NCBI RefSeq assembly: GCF_035961655.1
Contig: NZ_CP108393.1
Location: 1,798,001 to 1,862,000, forward strand
Length of the DNA: 64,000 nt
Source of the DNA: Streptomyces sp. NBC_01317
Lineage (GTDB): Bacteria > Actinomycetota > Actinomycetes > Streptomycetales > Streptomycetaceae
Reading direction: 5' to 3'
Part shown: piece after piece, positions 37,235 to 45,523 of the stretch
Position numbering within the stretch: position 1 is the stretch's first letter
Layout: every line of letters begins with the position of its first letter
Program-made: the position numbers and the translations under genes
Notes under the pieces: model-generated
Told to the model about the DNA's origin: nothing
What the model saw: the letters and a program-made list of their open reading frames with translations, nothing else
The model's database searches: none

Positions 37235-37840
37235 ATGCGCGCAACCGGAAGACCGCAGTTCTCGATGCGAGCCGCCCGCCTTGACGACAACCCCCAGCTG
37301 GGACACCTCATTCAGACGCGGGAGACGTGGATGCGCGCGGGCGGATTCTCGGGACATCGCGAGCTGATCAATGTGCTGTCGTCCGTGGAGTCGGACGGCG
37401 CGGAGGTCATGGTTCTGGAGGAGCCGGGCGACGAGTCGGGACAGGAGACCGTCCTGCTGGGATGCACGGTGCTGAAGCACGAAGTCAGCGCCGACGGGTG
37501 GGAGCCGAAGGAGCGCGAGCAACGCGCCGTGACCATGACGTGGACATACAGCCATCCCGCGCGGCGATACCGCCAGGATCGCCTGGGACAGCTGATGACG
37601 TGGTGGGTGGCCGACTACGTGGCGCGCCAGTACGCGGACGTCGAGTGGATACGCAGCACTGTGCGCAGTTCCGCCCTGCTGAAGCTGGCGCGGGACCGGG
37701 ACGGTTGGCGGGAAGTGCGGGTAGTACGGGACGCGACCTATGCCCGGACCCATCTCATCCAGAGGGAACCGAAGCAGATGCCGGGACTGCGGGCGCTGAT
37801 CGCCAGCCCGCCAGATCTGGCCGTGAACAACACCCGATAG
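37235..37840 (+). CDS. GNAT-family N-acetyltransferase
   Basis: 201 residues from ATG 37235, with GGGATGGAG seven bases upstream; an ATG at 37223 is in frame but has no ribosome site. The GNAT fold is visible: MRAARLDDNPQLGHLI at the start, acyl-CoA-binding loop RRYRQDRLGQLMTWWVADYV (residues about 110-130), then VEWIRSTVRSSALLKLARDR and the final strands. It transfers acetyl from acetyl-CoA to an amine. It sits close to a lasso-peptide cluster whose first predicted core has a Lys right after the ring Asp, so peptide acetylation is a possibility. It is on the opposite strand to the cluster. Confidence 0.8.
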   Translation: MRATGRPQFSMRAARLDDNPQLGHLIQTRETWMRAGGFSGHRELINVLSSVESDGAEVMVLEEPGDESGQETVLLGCTVLKHEVSADGWEPKEREQRAVTMTWTYSHPARRYRQDRLGQLMTWWVADYVARQYADVEWIRSTVRSSALLKLARDRDGWREVRVVRDATYARTHLIQREPKQMPGLRALIASPPDLAVNNTR

Positions 37841-37913
37841 GGGATTTCTGGGCCCCCGGACTCGCGATCGGTTGTCCCTGAACGGTCGAGCGATATGAGT
37901 GAAGGACGTCGGC

Positions 37914-38417
37914 ATGGTGGAGGAAGCGGCACTACAGCTTGTCAGCCGCGTCAGCGGGCTGGCCTGGATCTCCAACTCACGTGGGCGGGTTCTCACCGTG
38001 CTGGGAGAGCAAGGCCCGCGGCTTCCCGGTGGACCGGTCGGGGACCGTCAGTCGGACGTGGCGGCCGTGCTCGACCACGTCTCGTACGGCACGGGCCTCT
38101 CCGTCGCTCTGGTCCGTCTGCTCGGAATCAACTGGGAACGGACGGGAGCGGGGATGAGCCAGAGCCTCGTATACCTGTGCCGCGCCGCCGATCCGAGTGC
38201 CCTGGTCCGTACGCCGGACGCGGGCGCGCAGCAGTCCCACCCGCCGGCGTTTCGGTGGCTCACGTTGGGCGAGGCGCGCCGGGAGATGTCTCCGGCGCGC
38301 CTCCACGTGTTCGAGGCCCTGTGGGCGGCGTGGCGGGACGAGACGACGGCGGTCCTTCACCATGGCCGTCCCGCGTTCGACGCGGCGGGGGTTCAGGCGT
38401 CGTCCTGGCCGTCTTGA
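37914..38417 (+). CDS. Nudix-fold protein lacking the catalytic box
   Basis: 167 residues from ATG 37914 (GAAGGACG upstream; GTG 37899 is an alternative). Strand order resembles Nudix hydrolases: SGLAWISNSRGRVLTVLGEQ, PRLPGGPV, a helix, TGLSVALVRLLGINW, LVYLCRAAD, and FRWLTLGEARREM. But in place of GX5EX7REUXEEXGU it reads GPVGDRQ... LDHVSYGTGL, so the acidic metal ligands are gone. It may be a binding or regulatory domain. The 3' end overlaps the convergent ABC-transporter gene by 25 bases. Confidence 0.6.
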   Translation: MVEEAALQLVSRVSGLAWISNSRGRVLTVLGEQGPRLPGGPVGDRQSDVAAVLDHVSYGTGLSVALVRLLGINWERTGAGMSQSLVYLCRAADPSALVRTPDAGAQQSHPPAFRWLTLGEARREMSPARLHVFEALWAAWRDETTAVLHHGRPAFDAAGVQASSWPS

Positions 38418-40291
38418 AGACGGTGGAGTTCGCCGAAGAGGGAGCCGGGGCGTTGGAGGAGGTCGTGGTAGGTACCGGACTCCGCGATACGGCCCTCGCG
38501 CATGACGATGATGCGGTCGGCGACACGGGCGTTGGCAAGTCGGTGCGTGATGAAGAGGGCTGTGCTTCCTTCTGCGAGTGTCTTGAGGCGGGCGAAGATT
38601 TTGTGTTCGGCGCGGGCGTCGAGGGCTGCGGTGGGTTCGTCGAGGATGTGTACGGGGGCGTCGCGGTGGAAGGCGCGTGCGATGGCGATGCGCTGCCACT
38701 GTCCGCCGGACAGGTCGTGTCCGCCCCACCATGAGCGGGCGAGGGAGGTGTCCAGGCCGGCGGGGAGCTTGTCGATTGCCGTGATGGCTCCGGCGGCTTC
38801 GGCCGCCGCGCGGACGGCGGTGTCGCCGTCGTTCGCCGAGCCGAGGGTGATGTTCTCCCGACAGGTGAGCGGCCATCGGGTGTAGTCCTGCGGGACCATC
38901 GCGAGTCGTGCCCACACCGTGGCGGGATCCGCGTCGGCCAGGTCGACGTCGTCCCAGGCGACGGTGCCGGAGCTGGGCAGGTAGAGGCCGGTGAGGAGGT
39001 GCGCGAGGGTCGTCTTCCCGGAGCCGTTCTCCCCGACCAGGGCGATGACTTCACCGCGCTTGATCTCCAGGTCGACACCGCTCACCGCCGGTGCGGTGGT
39101 ACCGGGGTAGGTGAAGCTCAGCCCACGGGCGGCGATGACGTCAGGTCCGCTGTCCGGGATGGCGAGCGTGCCTCGGTGCGTACGGTGGGCGCGGGCTTCG
39201 GCGAGGAACTGGATCCAGTCCTCCAGGTAGAGGCTCGTGCGGAAGAGCCGGGCCCCGGCCTGCGTCATCCCGGCGAGAGCACCGTTGGAGGTCCGCAGCG
39301 CGAACAGCGCCGTACCGGCCGCGGCGAGATCGATCCGGCCCGCGGCGACGAGTCCGGCCAGCGCCGCCCAGGCGGCGGCCATCGCCAGCGCCGATACCGC
39401 GTCCCCGGCGAGCTGGGTACGCAGCGCGCGCAGCGCGGCGGCCAGTCCTTCCTTCTCCAGCCGGTCGGAGACTTGGCCGTAGCGGTGGGTGAGGAAGCCG
39501 CCCATCCCGCAGGCTCGGATCTCCGCCGCAGTGTTGCGGTCGGTGCAGTAGCCCCGCAGCAGTGTCCGCAGGCGGCTGTCGGAGAGGGTGGCGTGCACGG
39601 TGGCGTGCTGGATCCGCGCGGCCTTCACGGCGGCCCACCCTCGCGGGAGGGCGGCGAGGAGCAGCAGACCCAGCAGCACGGGGTGGAGGGCGCTGAGTAC
39701 GGCGACGGCCGCGGTCATCTGCGCGAGGGAAGAGATGAGGGCCTGCGCGTCGATGACGAGGTCGCGGGTCAACTCCGCGCCCTTGCCAGCGGCTTCGAGG
39801 TTGTCCTCGAAGCCGGGGTGTTCGTACGCGGACAGTTCGACCGCCGCAGCAGCGCGCAGCACTTCGAGGTCGGCTTCGCGGGCGCAGCGCGGCCCGAGCC
39901 GCGCGGCAGCCGCGCGGGAGGCGGCCTCGGTGAGCGCGGCGCCGGTGAGGCAGACGGCGACCGTAACGGTCGCGGGCACCGCTTCGGCAAAGAGGGGGCG
40001 GACGTGGTGGTCGTCGGTGTAGGCGGCGAGGATGTTCAGCAGGGCGCCGATCACCCGGGTTGTCATCGCCAGAGCGACAGCCGCGAGAACGGCGGTCAGG
40101 GTCTGCGCGGTGAGCATGCCCACCAGAGCGCGGCGGTCGGCCCGCCAGCCGAGCCGTACGGTGGCCCGCAGTGTCGCGGGCAGCCGGCGGGCCATCGTCA
40201 GAGTGCTCACCGCGGCGCTCGCGGTGTCGTGCTGGCCTATCTTGAGGCGCATCTCCGGAGCGGCGCCGGGAGCGGGAGCGTGTGCTGTCAC
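38393..40291 (-). CDS. ABC exporter of the lasso-peptide cluster (D protein)
   Basis: 632 residues from GTG 40291. The N-terminal membrane domain (about residues 55-330) has hydrophobic segments such as MLTAQTLTAVLAAVALAMTT and VSALAMAAAWAALAGLVAAG. The nucleotide-binding domain follows: Walker A VGENGSGKTTLAHLL, signature LSGGQWQRIAIARAF, Walker B HILDEPTAALDA, H-loop ITHRLANARV. This is a half-transporter fusing membrane and ATPase domains, acting as a homodimer. As last gene of the lasso operon it should export the mature peptide and give self-protection. Confidence 0.88.
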   Translation of the reverse strand: MTAHAPAPGAAPEMRLKIGQHDTASAAVSTLTMARRLPATLRATVRLGWRADRRALVGMLTAQTLTAVLAAVALAMTTRVIGALLNILAAYTDDHHVRPLFAEAVPATVTVAVCLTGAALTEAASRAAAARLGPRCAREADLEVLRAAAAVELSAYEHPGFEDNLEAAGKGAELTRDLVIDAQALISSLAQMTAAVAVLSALHPVLLGLLLLAALPRGWAAVKAARIQHATVHATLSDSRLRTLLRGYCTDRNTAAEIRACGMGGFLTHRYGQVSDRLEKEGLAAALRALRTQLAGDAVSALAMAAAWAALAGLVAAGRIDLAAAGTALFALRTSNGALAGMTQAGARLFRTSLYLEDWIQFLAEARAHRTHRGTLAIPDSGPDVIAARGLSFTYPGTTAPAVSGVDLEIKRGEVIALVGENGSGKTTLAHLLTGLYLPSSGTVAWDDVDLADADPATVWARLAMVPQDYTRWPLTCRENITLGSANDGDTAVRAAAEAAGAITAIDKLPAGLDTSLARSWWGGHDLSGGQWQRIAIARAFHRDAPVHILDEPTAALDARAEHKIFARLKTLAEGSTALFITHRLANARVADRIIVMREGRIAESGTYHDLLQRPGSLFGELHRLQDGQDDA

Positions 40292-40392
40292 CCGGCCTGG
40301 TGTACGGGCCCGCCGGGGCGCCGCGCACCGGGATTACCCGCCGCCCTCACGCAAAAGGCCAGGCAGAACACCCGGCGCGTCAACGTGGCGCC

Positions 40393-41151
40393 CTATCGGT
40401 TCACTCTTGCGGGTGGTGGTGTCGTGATGACGGGGACCCAGGGCCGTACGGGGTTGTTCTGGTCCGGGCCGTCCAGCCCGAGCGCGCCGCCGCCTTCAAC
40501 GACTACCCAGGCGTGCGCCTCGTTCGGCAGGGGCCGGGCACCGAGGACCCAGTGGACCCGGCGCCCGCACAGCGCGGCGGCGAGCACGGTGGCGAGGGAC
40601 ATTTCCATGCAGGCGATCCGGCCCGGCCACCACGCGGGCCGGACCTCGACCACCGCCCGGTACAGTATCTCCGCGTGATCCCCGCGCGCGGCCGGAAGGC
40701 GGCGGAGCGGGACCAGGGCGCGCAGGAGGCGGCGCAGCGGCAGCCGGAGCGCGGCCAGCGAGGCGGCCAGCCCCACCAAAGCCACTGCCCTTATACGCAG
40801 GGGGAGTTGGCTGTTTCCCGGCGTGATGGGGTCTGTCCAGCCGGCTCCGGGCCGGGGACTTGCGCCGCCAGGCCGTACGGCGGTCTTCACAGCGCGGTGG
40901 TGGGTGGCGAGCATCCCCTCACTGGTCAGCCGATTCACTGTCTGGGACACGGCGGCCTGGACCTGTTCGCGCTGGTAGCCGAGACGACACAGTTCGTCGA
41001 CGAGCTGAGGCAGCCGTCCGTTCAGGGCGGCCTCCCAGATATTGCGGGTGTCCCGGTCCAGCCACGCCCAGCACCCCGTTGCTTCCACGAGCACCGCGGT
41101 GGTGTCGTGGCCAATGCTTCGGCGGTGTACGCCGTCCGGCACGCTCAGCAC
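40393..41151 (-). CDS. Lasso-peptide B protein: PqqD-type RRE fused to leader peptidase
   Basis: 252 residues from GTG 41151, which overlaps the cyclase stop (GTGCTGA). The N-terminal 90 residues have the winged-helix PqqD/RRE fold (CWAWLDRDTRNIWEAAL, LVDELCRLGY, TVNRLTSEGML), which binds the leader peptide. The C-terminal part is the transglutaminase-like peptidase with Cys181 in RIACMEMSLATVLAAAL, His213 in NEAHAWVVV and Asp227 in LGLDGP as the expected triad. In many actinobacteria these are two proteins (B1 and B2); here they are fused. A hydrophobic stretch (RAVALVGLAASLAAL) lies at the junction. Confidence 0.9.
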   Translation of the reverse strand: MLSVPDGVHRRSIGHDTTAVLVEATGCWAWLDRDTRNIWEAALNGRLPQLVDELCRLGYQREQVQAAVSQTVNRLTSEGMLATHHRAVKTAVRPGGASPRPGAGWTDPITPGNSQLPLRIRAVALVGLAASLAALRLPLRRLLRALVPLRRLPAARGDHAEILYRAVVEVRPAWWPGRIACMEMSLATVLAAALCGRRVHWVLGARPLPNEAHAWVVVEGGGALGLDGPDQNNPVRPWVPVITTPPPARVNR

Positions 41152-42947
41152 CGTGCACCCCCGGCGGCTTTGATGTCGTGGTCGGACAGCCACCGACTGG
41201 CGGCAAAGAACTGGTCCAACGCCGCGAGCGGAGCCCTGGCGTCACCGGAGCCAGCCGAGTTCAGCGCCCCCGTCACCGCGCCGGGATCGATCAGCCCCGA
41301 TTTGGTCAGGGGACTGGAAAGGATCATCCGCGTCAGCATGTGACGGTTGGCCCGCATCCCCGCGATCAGCAGGGGCGTGAAGTTGCCCTTCGAACGGCGG
41401 CCGGTCAGCCAGGTCGGCAGGTCCGGCCGGGCAGCGGCCAGCAGCGGTTTGTACACCCCGGTCTTACGACGCTCGTGTGCCGGAATCGACAGGCATGCCC
41501 GTACGACGGTGTTGTCCAGGAACGGATGAACCGGTCGTACCCGCAGCGCGGCGTACAGCGGCATCTCGTCCCGGGCCGTCTGCCCGTTGAATCGCAACGC
41601 CGCCCAATCCTCCCACTCTCCCGCGTCCACCGGAGGGTGTGCTTCGCCAGATTCCCCGAGGAGATGGGCTACTTGCGCGCGGCCGCGGGGCGTCAGCCAG
41701 GAGACTGCCGGGCCCGTCCGGCACCAGCCCCACACCTGCGGCGCCGGGGCGGCTTGTCCCGCCCGTACGGACGTCGCCGCCCGGTCGAGAGCGACAGCCC
41801 GCCCGTCCGGTCGGGCAGCCTCCTTCACCGCCCGCCAGATCGGGCCCGGCGCGCAGTTCCGGCGCCTCGCCCACGCGGTCACCTGCTCCTTGGCCCGCCG
41901 ATGTTCGCCGCGCTGCACCAGCGACACGAACGCCGCGCTGGAGGACTCCAGGACCACGTCGCCGCCGTGCCCGGTCAGGTGCACCGAGGAGAAGCCCGCC
42001 ACCGGCGCCAAGTAGTCGGCGTCCAGGCCCGCCGTCGCGGCAGACAGCGTGGGCCCGTACGTCGCCGCCGGCGGACGCGCCGAGAAATGCCACGTCTGTG
42101 GGCCACCCGCCGAGACGATGTACTCAGCGCCGGCCGTCTTCGCTACCCGCGCGGCGAACAGCAGGTCCTCCTGGTCGGAGAGCGGACCGCCGTAGGTCAC
42201 CGCCCGCACCGGCCGCCGCTCAGCGGCCGTCAGAACAACCGCAGAGGAATCGAGACCGCCCGACAGATCCGCGCTCACACGCTCATCCACCGCCGCGTAG
42301 CCCTCGACCGCACCCCGCAGCGCCGCACCGACCGCCTCCGAGCCCTCCCGGAAGGACCGCTCATCGCCCAGACCCCGTACGTCGACCAGCTCGTACCCGC
42401 CCCTGGTCATCAGCAGCCCGTAGCCGCCCGGCACCAGTCGAACCCGCTCGAACAATGACCGCTCCGGCCAGTGCTCATCCCCGGCAACGATCTGCGCGGT
42501 CAGCAGTCCCAGGTCCGGGCCCGCCCCCAGAGCGTCCGCGAGTATCTGCGCTCTCGACGCCCACCCCAGCCCCGTGCCGGTTTGCGCGAAGAACAGGCCG
42601 CGTACGCCGGCCAGATCACCGGCGACGAACGTACGGTCCCCGCTCTGCGCGACCACCCAGTAGGACCCGTTCCACCGCGTCAGGTCCGCCCACCGCCCGG
42701 CCCGCACCGCCGCGAGGCCAACGCCCAGCTCGCCCTGCGATACGCGGAAGTCCCCGGCGACCGCCAGGAACACCCCGGCGTCGGCCATCACCCTCACCGG
42801 CGTGCCAGCGCCGGACCACACCGCCCGGCCAGCATCCGCCGCAACCGCACCCGGCCCCGGCACCAGACCCACTCCACCCGCCACCCACACGTCTTCCACA
42901 GCTGCTCCGCCCTGATCGACACGTACGAGAAAGGCGGCGCAGCCCAC
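41145..42947 (-). CDS. Lasso-peptide cyclase, asparagine-synthetase-like (C protein)
   Basis: 600 residues from GTG 42947. The N-terminal amidotransferase-like domain is present (GDFRVS... WNGSYWVVAQ, VAGDLAGVRGLFFA) but begins MGCAAF rather than MC, so the glutaminase Cys2 is not in place. The synthetase domain has the PP-loop DLSGGLDSSAVVLT (SGGLDS at 229-234) and HLTGHGGDVVLE. In lasso biosynthesis this enzyme adenylates the Asp or Glu side chain and closes the macrolactam. It lies 42 bases after the second precursor gene. Confidence 0.92.
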   Translation of the reverse strand: MGCAAFLVRVDQGGAAVEDVWVAGGVGLVPGPGAVAADAGRAVWSGAGTPVRVMADAGVFLAVAGDFRVSQGELGVGLAAVRAGRWADLTRWNGSYWVVAQSGDRTFVAGDLAGVRGLFFAQTGTGLGWASRAQILADALGAGPDLGLLTAQIVAGDEHWPERSLFERVRLVPGGYGLLMTRGGYELVDVRGLGDERSFREGSEAVGAALRGAVEGYAAVDERVSADLSGGLDSSAVVLTAAERRPVRAVTYGGPLSDQEDLLFAARVAKTAGAEYIVSAGGPQTWHFSARPPAATYGPTLSAATAGLDADYLAPVAGFSSVHLTGHGGDVVLESSSAAFVSLVQRGEHRRAKEQVTAWARRRNCAPGPIWRAVKEAARPDGRAVALDRAATSVRAGQAAPAPQVWGWCRTGPAVSWLTPRGRAQVAHLLGESGEAHPPVDAGEWEDWAALRFNGQTARDEMPLYAALRVRPVHPFLDNTVVRACLSIPAHERRKTGVYKPLLAAARPDLPTWLTGRRSKGNFTPLLIAGMRANRHMLTRMILSSPLTKSGLIDPGAVTGALNSAGSGDARAPLAALDQFFAASRWLSDHDIKAAGGARC

Positions 42948-42989
42948 CTCACGGTGGACCGCGCCGCTGTCACCTCACCTGCGGGCAGG

Positions 42990-43136
42990 TCAGTTCTCGA
43001 ACCAGTTGGTCTTGTCGGAGTCGTTGAAGTTCTGGCGGCCGAGGGTGACGTCGGCGACGGGCGCCGTCGTCATGGCCGGGACGAACAGAGGGCTCTCGTC
43101 CTCGACGGTGACGGGAGCGGTCGTGGTCTCGTTCAT
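42990..43136 (-). CDS. Lasso-peptide precursor 1 (48 residues)
   Basis: Too short for most gene callers. ATG 43136 is preceded by GGAGGCAG. The product has a 32-residue leader ending ADVTL with Thr at -2, the hallmark of lasso leaders, and the core GRQNFNDSDKTNWFEN. Gly1 and Asp9 would form a nine-residue macrolactam ring (Asp7 is an alternative). Lys10 follows the ring. Leader segment FVPAMTTAPVADVT is nearly identical in precursor 2 and probably binds the RRE domain. It is the gene next to the cyclase. Confidence 0.88.
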   Translation of the reverse strand: MNETTTAPVTVEDESPLFVPAMTTAPVADVTLGRQNFNDSDKTNWFEN

Positions 43137-43205
43137 GTCTGCCTCCACAGCAGTGGGATGAGAGCCGGATTCCGGAAGAGACCCGGCGCGGAACGTGGCG
43201 GTACG

Positions 43206-43225
43206 GCCTCGGCGACTGCCGAGGC
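43206..43225. terminator. Short hairpin between the two precursor genes
   Basis: GCCTCGGC and GCCGAGGC form a perfect 8-bp stem with a GACT loop, 16 bases after the stop of precursor 2. No T-run follows, so it may be an attenuator or mRNA-stability element that raises precursor levels relative to the enzymes. Confidence 0.5.
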
Positions 43226-43240
43226 GGGGTCCGGGGGCTT

Positions 43241-43384
43241 CTAGTAGCCCTCGTACCAGTTGCTCGCGTCCTTGTTGGTCTGGGCGCGTCGGCCGAGAGT
43301 GACCTCGGCGACCGCGGCAGTGGTCATCACCGGCGCGAACACCGGAGCCGTCTGCTCGGGTGCGTCTTCGCTGGAATCGAGCAT
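43241..43384 (-). CDS. Lasso-peptide precursor 2 (47 residues)
   Basis: ATG 43384 with the strong ribosome site AAGGAGG; the longer frame reaching 43996 is a shadow of the regulator on the other strand. The leader (30 residues) ends AEVTL with Thr at -2, and the core is GRRAQTNKDASNWYEGY (17 residues). Asp9 again lies at the ring-closing position, and the N-W-Y-E tail matches N-W-F-E of precursor 1. It is the first gene of the operon, 104 bases before precursor 1. The two cores differ at most other positions, so two distinct products are expected. Confidence 0.9.
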   Translation of the reverse strand: MLDSSEDAPEQTAPVFAPVMTTAAVAEVTLGRRAQTNKDASNWYEGY

Positions 43385-43622
43385 GCCAACCTCCTTGTTG
43401 GTACGGGGACTTGCTCGCATTCGGCTTCCACTTCGCCGGGGCGTCACCAGATCACCAGAGTTCGGAGCTGATCGGAATTCGGTGAAGTACGGCGTTCTAC
43501 GGCGGTGTGGCCGGTGTGAGACCGGCGCGGCCCTCGGCGGTTTACGGCGAAAAACCGGAGCCTGTTCCCGCCGTACGCGAACGCTTCTACGCTGGAGGTT
43601 TCGGCGGCATTTGGAGGCGTCC
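43385..43622. promoter_or_regulatory. Divergent promoter region of the lasso operon and its regulator
   Basis: 238 bases between the starts of precursor 2 (minus) and the HTH regulator (plus). Both ribosome sites lie at its edges. No clear -10/-35 pair or operator can be named with certainty. Confidence 0.5.
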
Positions 43623-45059
43623 ATGGGAAGGCCCCCGATCGACCGGCGGCCCAATGACATGCTGGCGCACTGGCTCAGCCGCGCGTCCATGTCGAACGTG
43701 GAACTCGCTCGTTCGGTCACGGCGCGCGCGGTCGCGAACGGGGAGAGGAACATCAATCCGGACGAGAGCCGCGTCAGGCGATGGCTGGCCGGCGAGACCC
43801 CCCGGGCCCCGGTACCGGCCCTGATCACCGACGTCATCAGCGAGCGCCTGGGCCTCCGCCTGGCCTGCGCCGACCTCGGGTTACCGGGCCCCCGGAGTCC
43901 TGTCTCGGCGGACGGTCCGGATCTGCCCTGGCAATCAGGGAGCACCATCGACGCCATCGCGCATCTCACCCGGAGTGAAATCATGCTGCCGCACACCCGC
44001 CACAGCGCGGACGCCGCGCACGTCCACCGCGCCGAACGCCTCCTGAGCCCGCTTCAGCAGTGGGTCACGTCAACACCGTCACCGTTGGCCGAACGCCCGG
44101 CCGAGCAGGCTCCGTCCGGCCGGGTGGGCATGAGGCAGGTCGAGGACATCCGGGCCGTCACCAGCATGTTCCGCGACGCGGACAACCGCCACGGCGGTGC
44201 CCTCTCCCGGACCGCCGTCGTCGCCCAGATGTCCTCGGCGAACGCCCTGCTCGATTCCTGCTCCTACACCGAAGCCACCGGCCGCGCCCTCTTCTCCGCC
44301 GTCGCCGATCTTGGCAGCGTCGCCGGCTGGATGAGCTTCGACGCAGGCATGCACCAGAGCGCCCAGCGCCTCTTCGTCACCGCCCTCCACGCGGCGGCCG
44401 AGGGCGGAGACCGGGCGGTGGGCGCGCACATTCTCCAGTGCATGGCCCGTCAGATGTCCCACCTCAATCACTACGAAGACGCCCTCGACCTGGTCGCCCT
44501 CGCCCAGTACGGAGCACGCCGCCAGATCTCCCCGGCGACCAGCTCCATGCTGGCCTCCCTCGAAGCACGGTTCCACGCGATCCTCGGGAACCTGGACGAG
44601 AGCGAGCGCGCGGCGGGGACAGCCGAGGAGATCTTCGACCGGATCAATCCCGCCGACGAGCCGGTGCACATGGCCTTCTTCGACGCCGCCGAACTGTCCG
44701 CCACCGTCGGAGTGGCCCACCAGATCGCCGCCAAGAAGAGCCAGGGCACAGACCGCACACGCCGGGCCGAGAAATCCCTGAACCTGATGGGCCACGCCCT
44801 CAGCCTGCGGCCCGAACACCGCGTACGCTCCAAGGCCTTCGACCACCTCGGCCTCGCCCGCACCCACCTGGCGGTAGGAGAAGTCGAAGGCGCTCAGGAA
44901 GAGGCCGACACCGCGCTCACCCTGTTCGGAACGATCAGCTCAAGGCGCGTCGCCGACCGCCTCATCGAACTCCACGACGAGGCAGAGCCGTTCGTGGGCA
45001 ATCCGGCCGTTTCCGATATGCGTAGCCGTATTGAGCAGGCGGTGTCTGACGCGGTGTGA
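43623..45059 (+). CDS. HTH transcriptional regulator with TPR-like C-terminal part
   Basis: 478 residues from ATG 43623, preceded by TTGGAGGCG; the frame extends upstream to 43260 but that part is antisense to precursor 2. The N-terminal 80 residues form a helix-turn-helix region (LAHWLSRASMSNVELARSV, then DESRVRRWLAGETPRAP). The rest is helical repeats of the type found in Streptomyces regulators (SANALLDSCSYTEATGRALF, YEDALDLVALAQYGAR, HLGLARTHLAVGEVEGAQEE). It is divergent from the lasso operon and is the likely pathway regulator. No signal peptide or membrane segment. Confidence 0.82.
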   Translation: MGRPPIDRRPNDMLAHWLSRASMSNVELARSVTARAVANGERNINPDESRVRRWLAGETPRAPVPALITDVISERLGLRLACADLGLPGPRSPVSADGPDLPWQSGSTIDAIAHLTRSEIMLPHTRHSADAAHVHRAERLLSPLQQWVTSTPSPLAERPAEQAPSGRVGMRQVEDIRAVTSMFRDADNRHGGALSRTAVVAQMSSANALLDSCSYTEATGRALFSAVADLGSVAGWMSFDAGMHQSAQRLFVTALHAAAEGGDRAVGAHILQCMARQMSHLNHYEDALDLVALAQYGARRQISPATSSMLASLEARFHAILGNLDESERAAGTAEEIFDRINPADEPVHMAFFDAAELSATVGVAHQIAAKKSQGTDRTRRAEKSLNLMGHALSLRPEHRVRSKAFDHLGLARTHLAVGEVEGAQEEADTALTLFGTISSRRVADRLIELHDEAEPFVGNPAVSDMRSRIEQAVSDAV

Positions 45060-45523
45060 CCGGTTACGACTTGTAAGGAACGTCGAGCATGACGCGTGGC
45101 GGCCAGAAGCTTGATCCGGTGGAGGCACCGAAGCCAGGCCCTCGGACTCTTGGCGCAGGACTCCGCAGTCGCAGATCCTGCGGATCGCGTCGCGCTGCCT
45201 CGCGAACAACGTCGCCCCGGCCGCGCATACTTCCCCTCAGAAGGACTTCTCGAACCCATGTGTGCCGGATGCCCCGTCCCGCCTCACGACGGTGACAGGC
45301 CATTAGCACAGATCAACGACGGCATAGACGATCAGTCCGGACCAACTCAGGAGCGCTGCTCACCACTGCGCTCCAGGGACTTTTCAGGGACTTTCAGTGC
45401 CGTCCAAGGGACTTCTGAGGGACTTTTCGCCGCCTAACGCGGCAAGCCACCGAAAGACCGGAAAGGGCCTCCGACGCAGGTCAGATACGGCAGCTGTAGA
45501 TAGCTGTTGTTGAACCTTTCTGA
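45060..45523. other. Intergenic with phased direct repeats
   Basis: About 460 bases. A plus-strand segment around 45225-45275 (YFPSEGLLEPMCAGCPV) faintly resembles part of a WhiB-type iron-sulfur protein but is too short and broken to call. The GGGACTT repeats at 45376-45429 are listed separately. Confidence 0.35.
45376..45429 (+). repeat. Four GGGACTT direct repeats phased 11-21-11 bp
   Basis: GGGACTTTTCA, GGGACTTTCAG, GGGACTTCTGA and GGGACTTTTCG start at 45376, 45387, 45408 and 45419. Steps of 11, 21 and 11 bases place all copies on the same face of the helix. Such spacing suggests protein binding (operator, or transposase/replication protein site) rather than coding repeats, since 11 is not a multiple of 3. 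Confidence 0.6.

Noticed and set aside
38999..40678. 559-residue plus-strand frame opposite the ABC exporter
   Set aside because: Antisense shadow; the minus strand shows the complete ABC motifs.
43241..43996. 251-residue minus-strand frame ending with lasso precursor 2
   Set aside because: Only the last 47 codons have a ribosome site and leader/core features; the rest is antisense to the regulator.
45225..45275. Possible WhiB-like fragment (YFPSEGLLEPMCAGCPV)
   Set aside because: Only two Cys and about 17 residues; too short and no continuation of the family motif.
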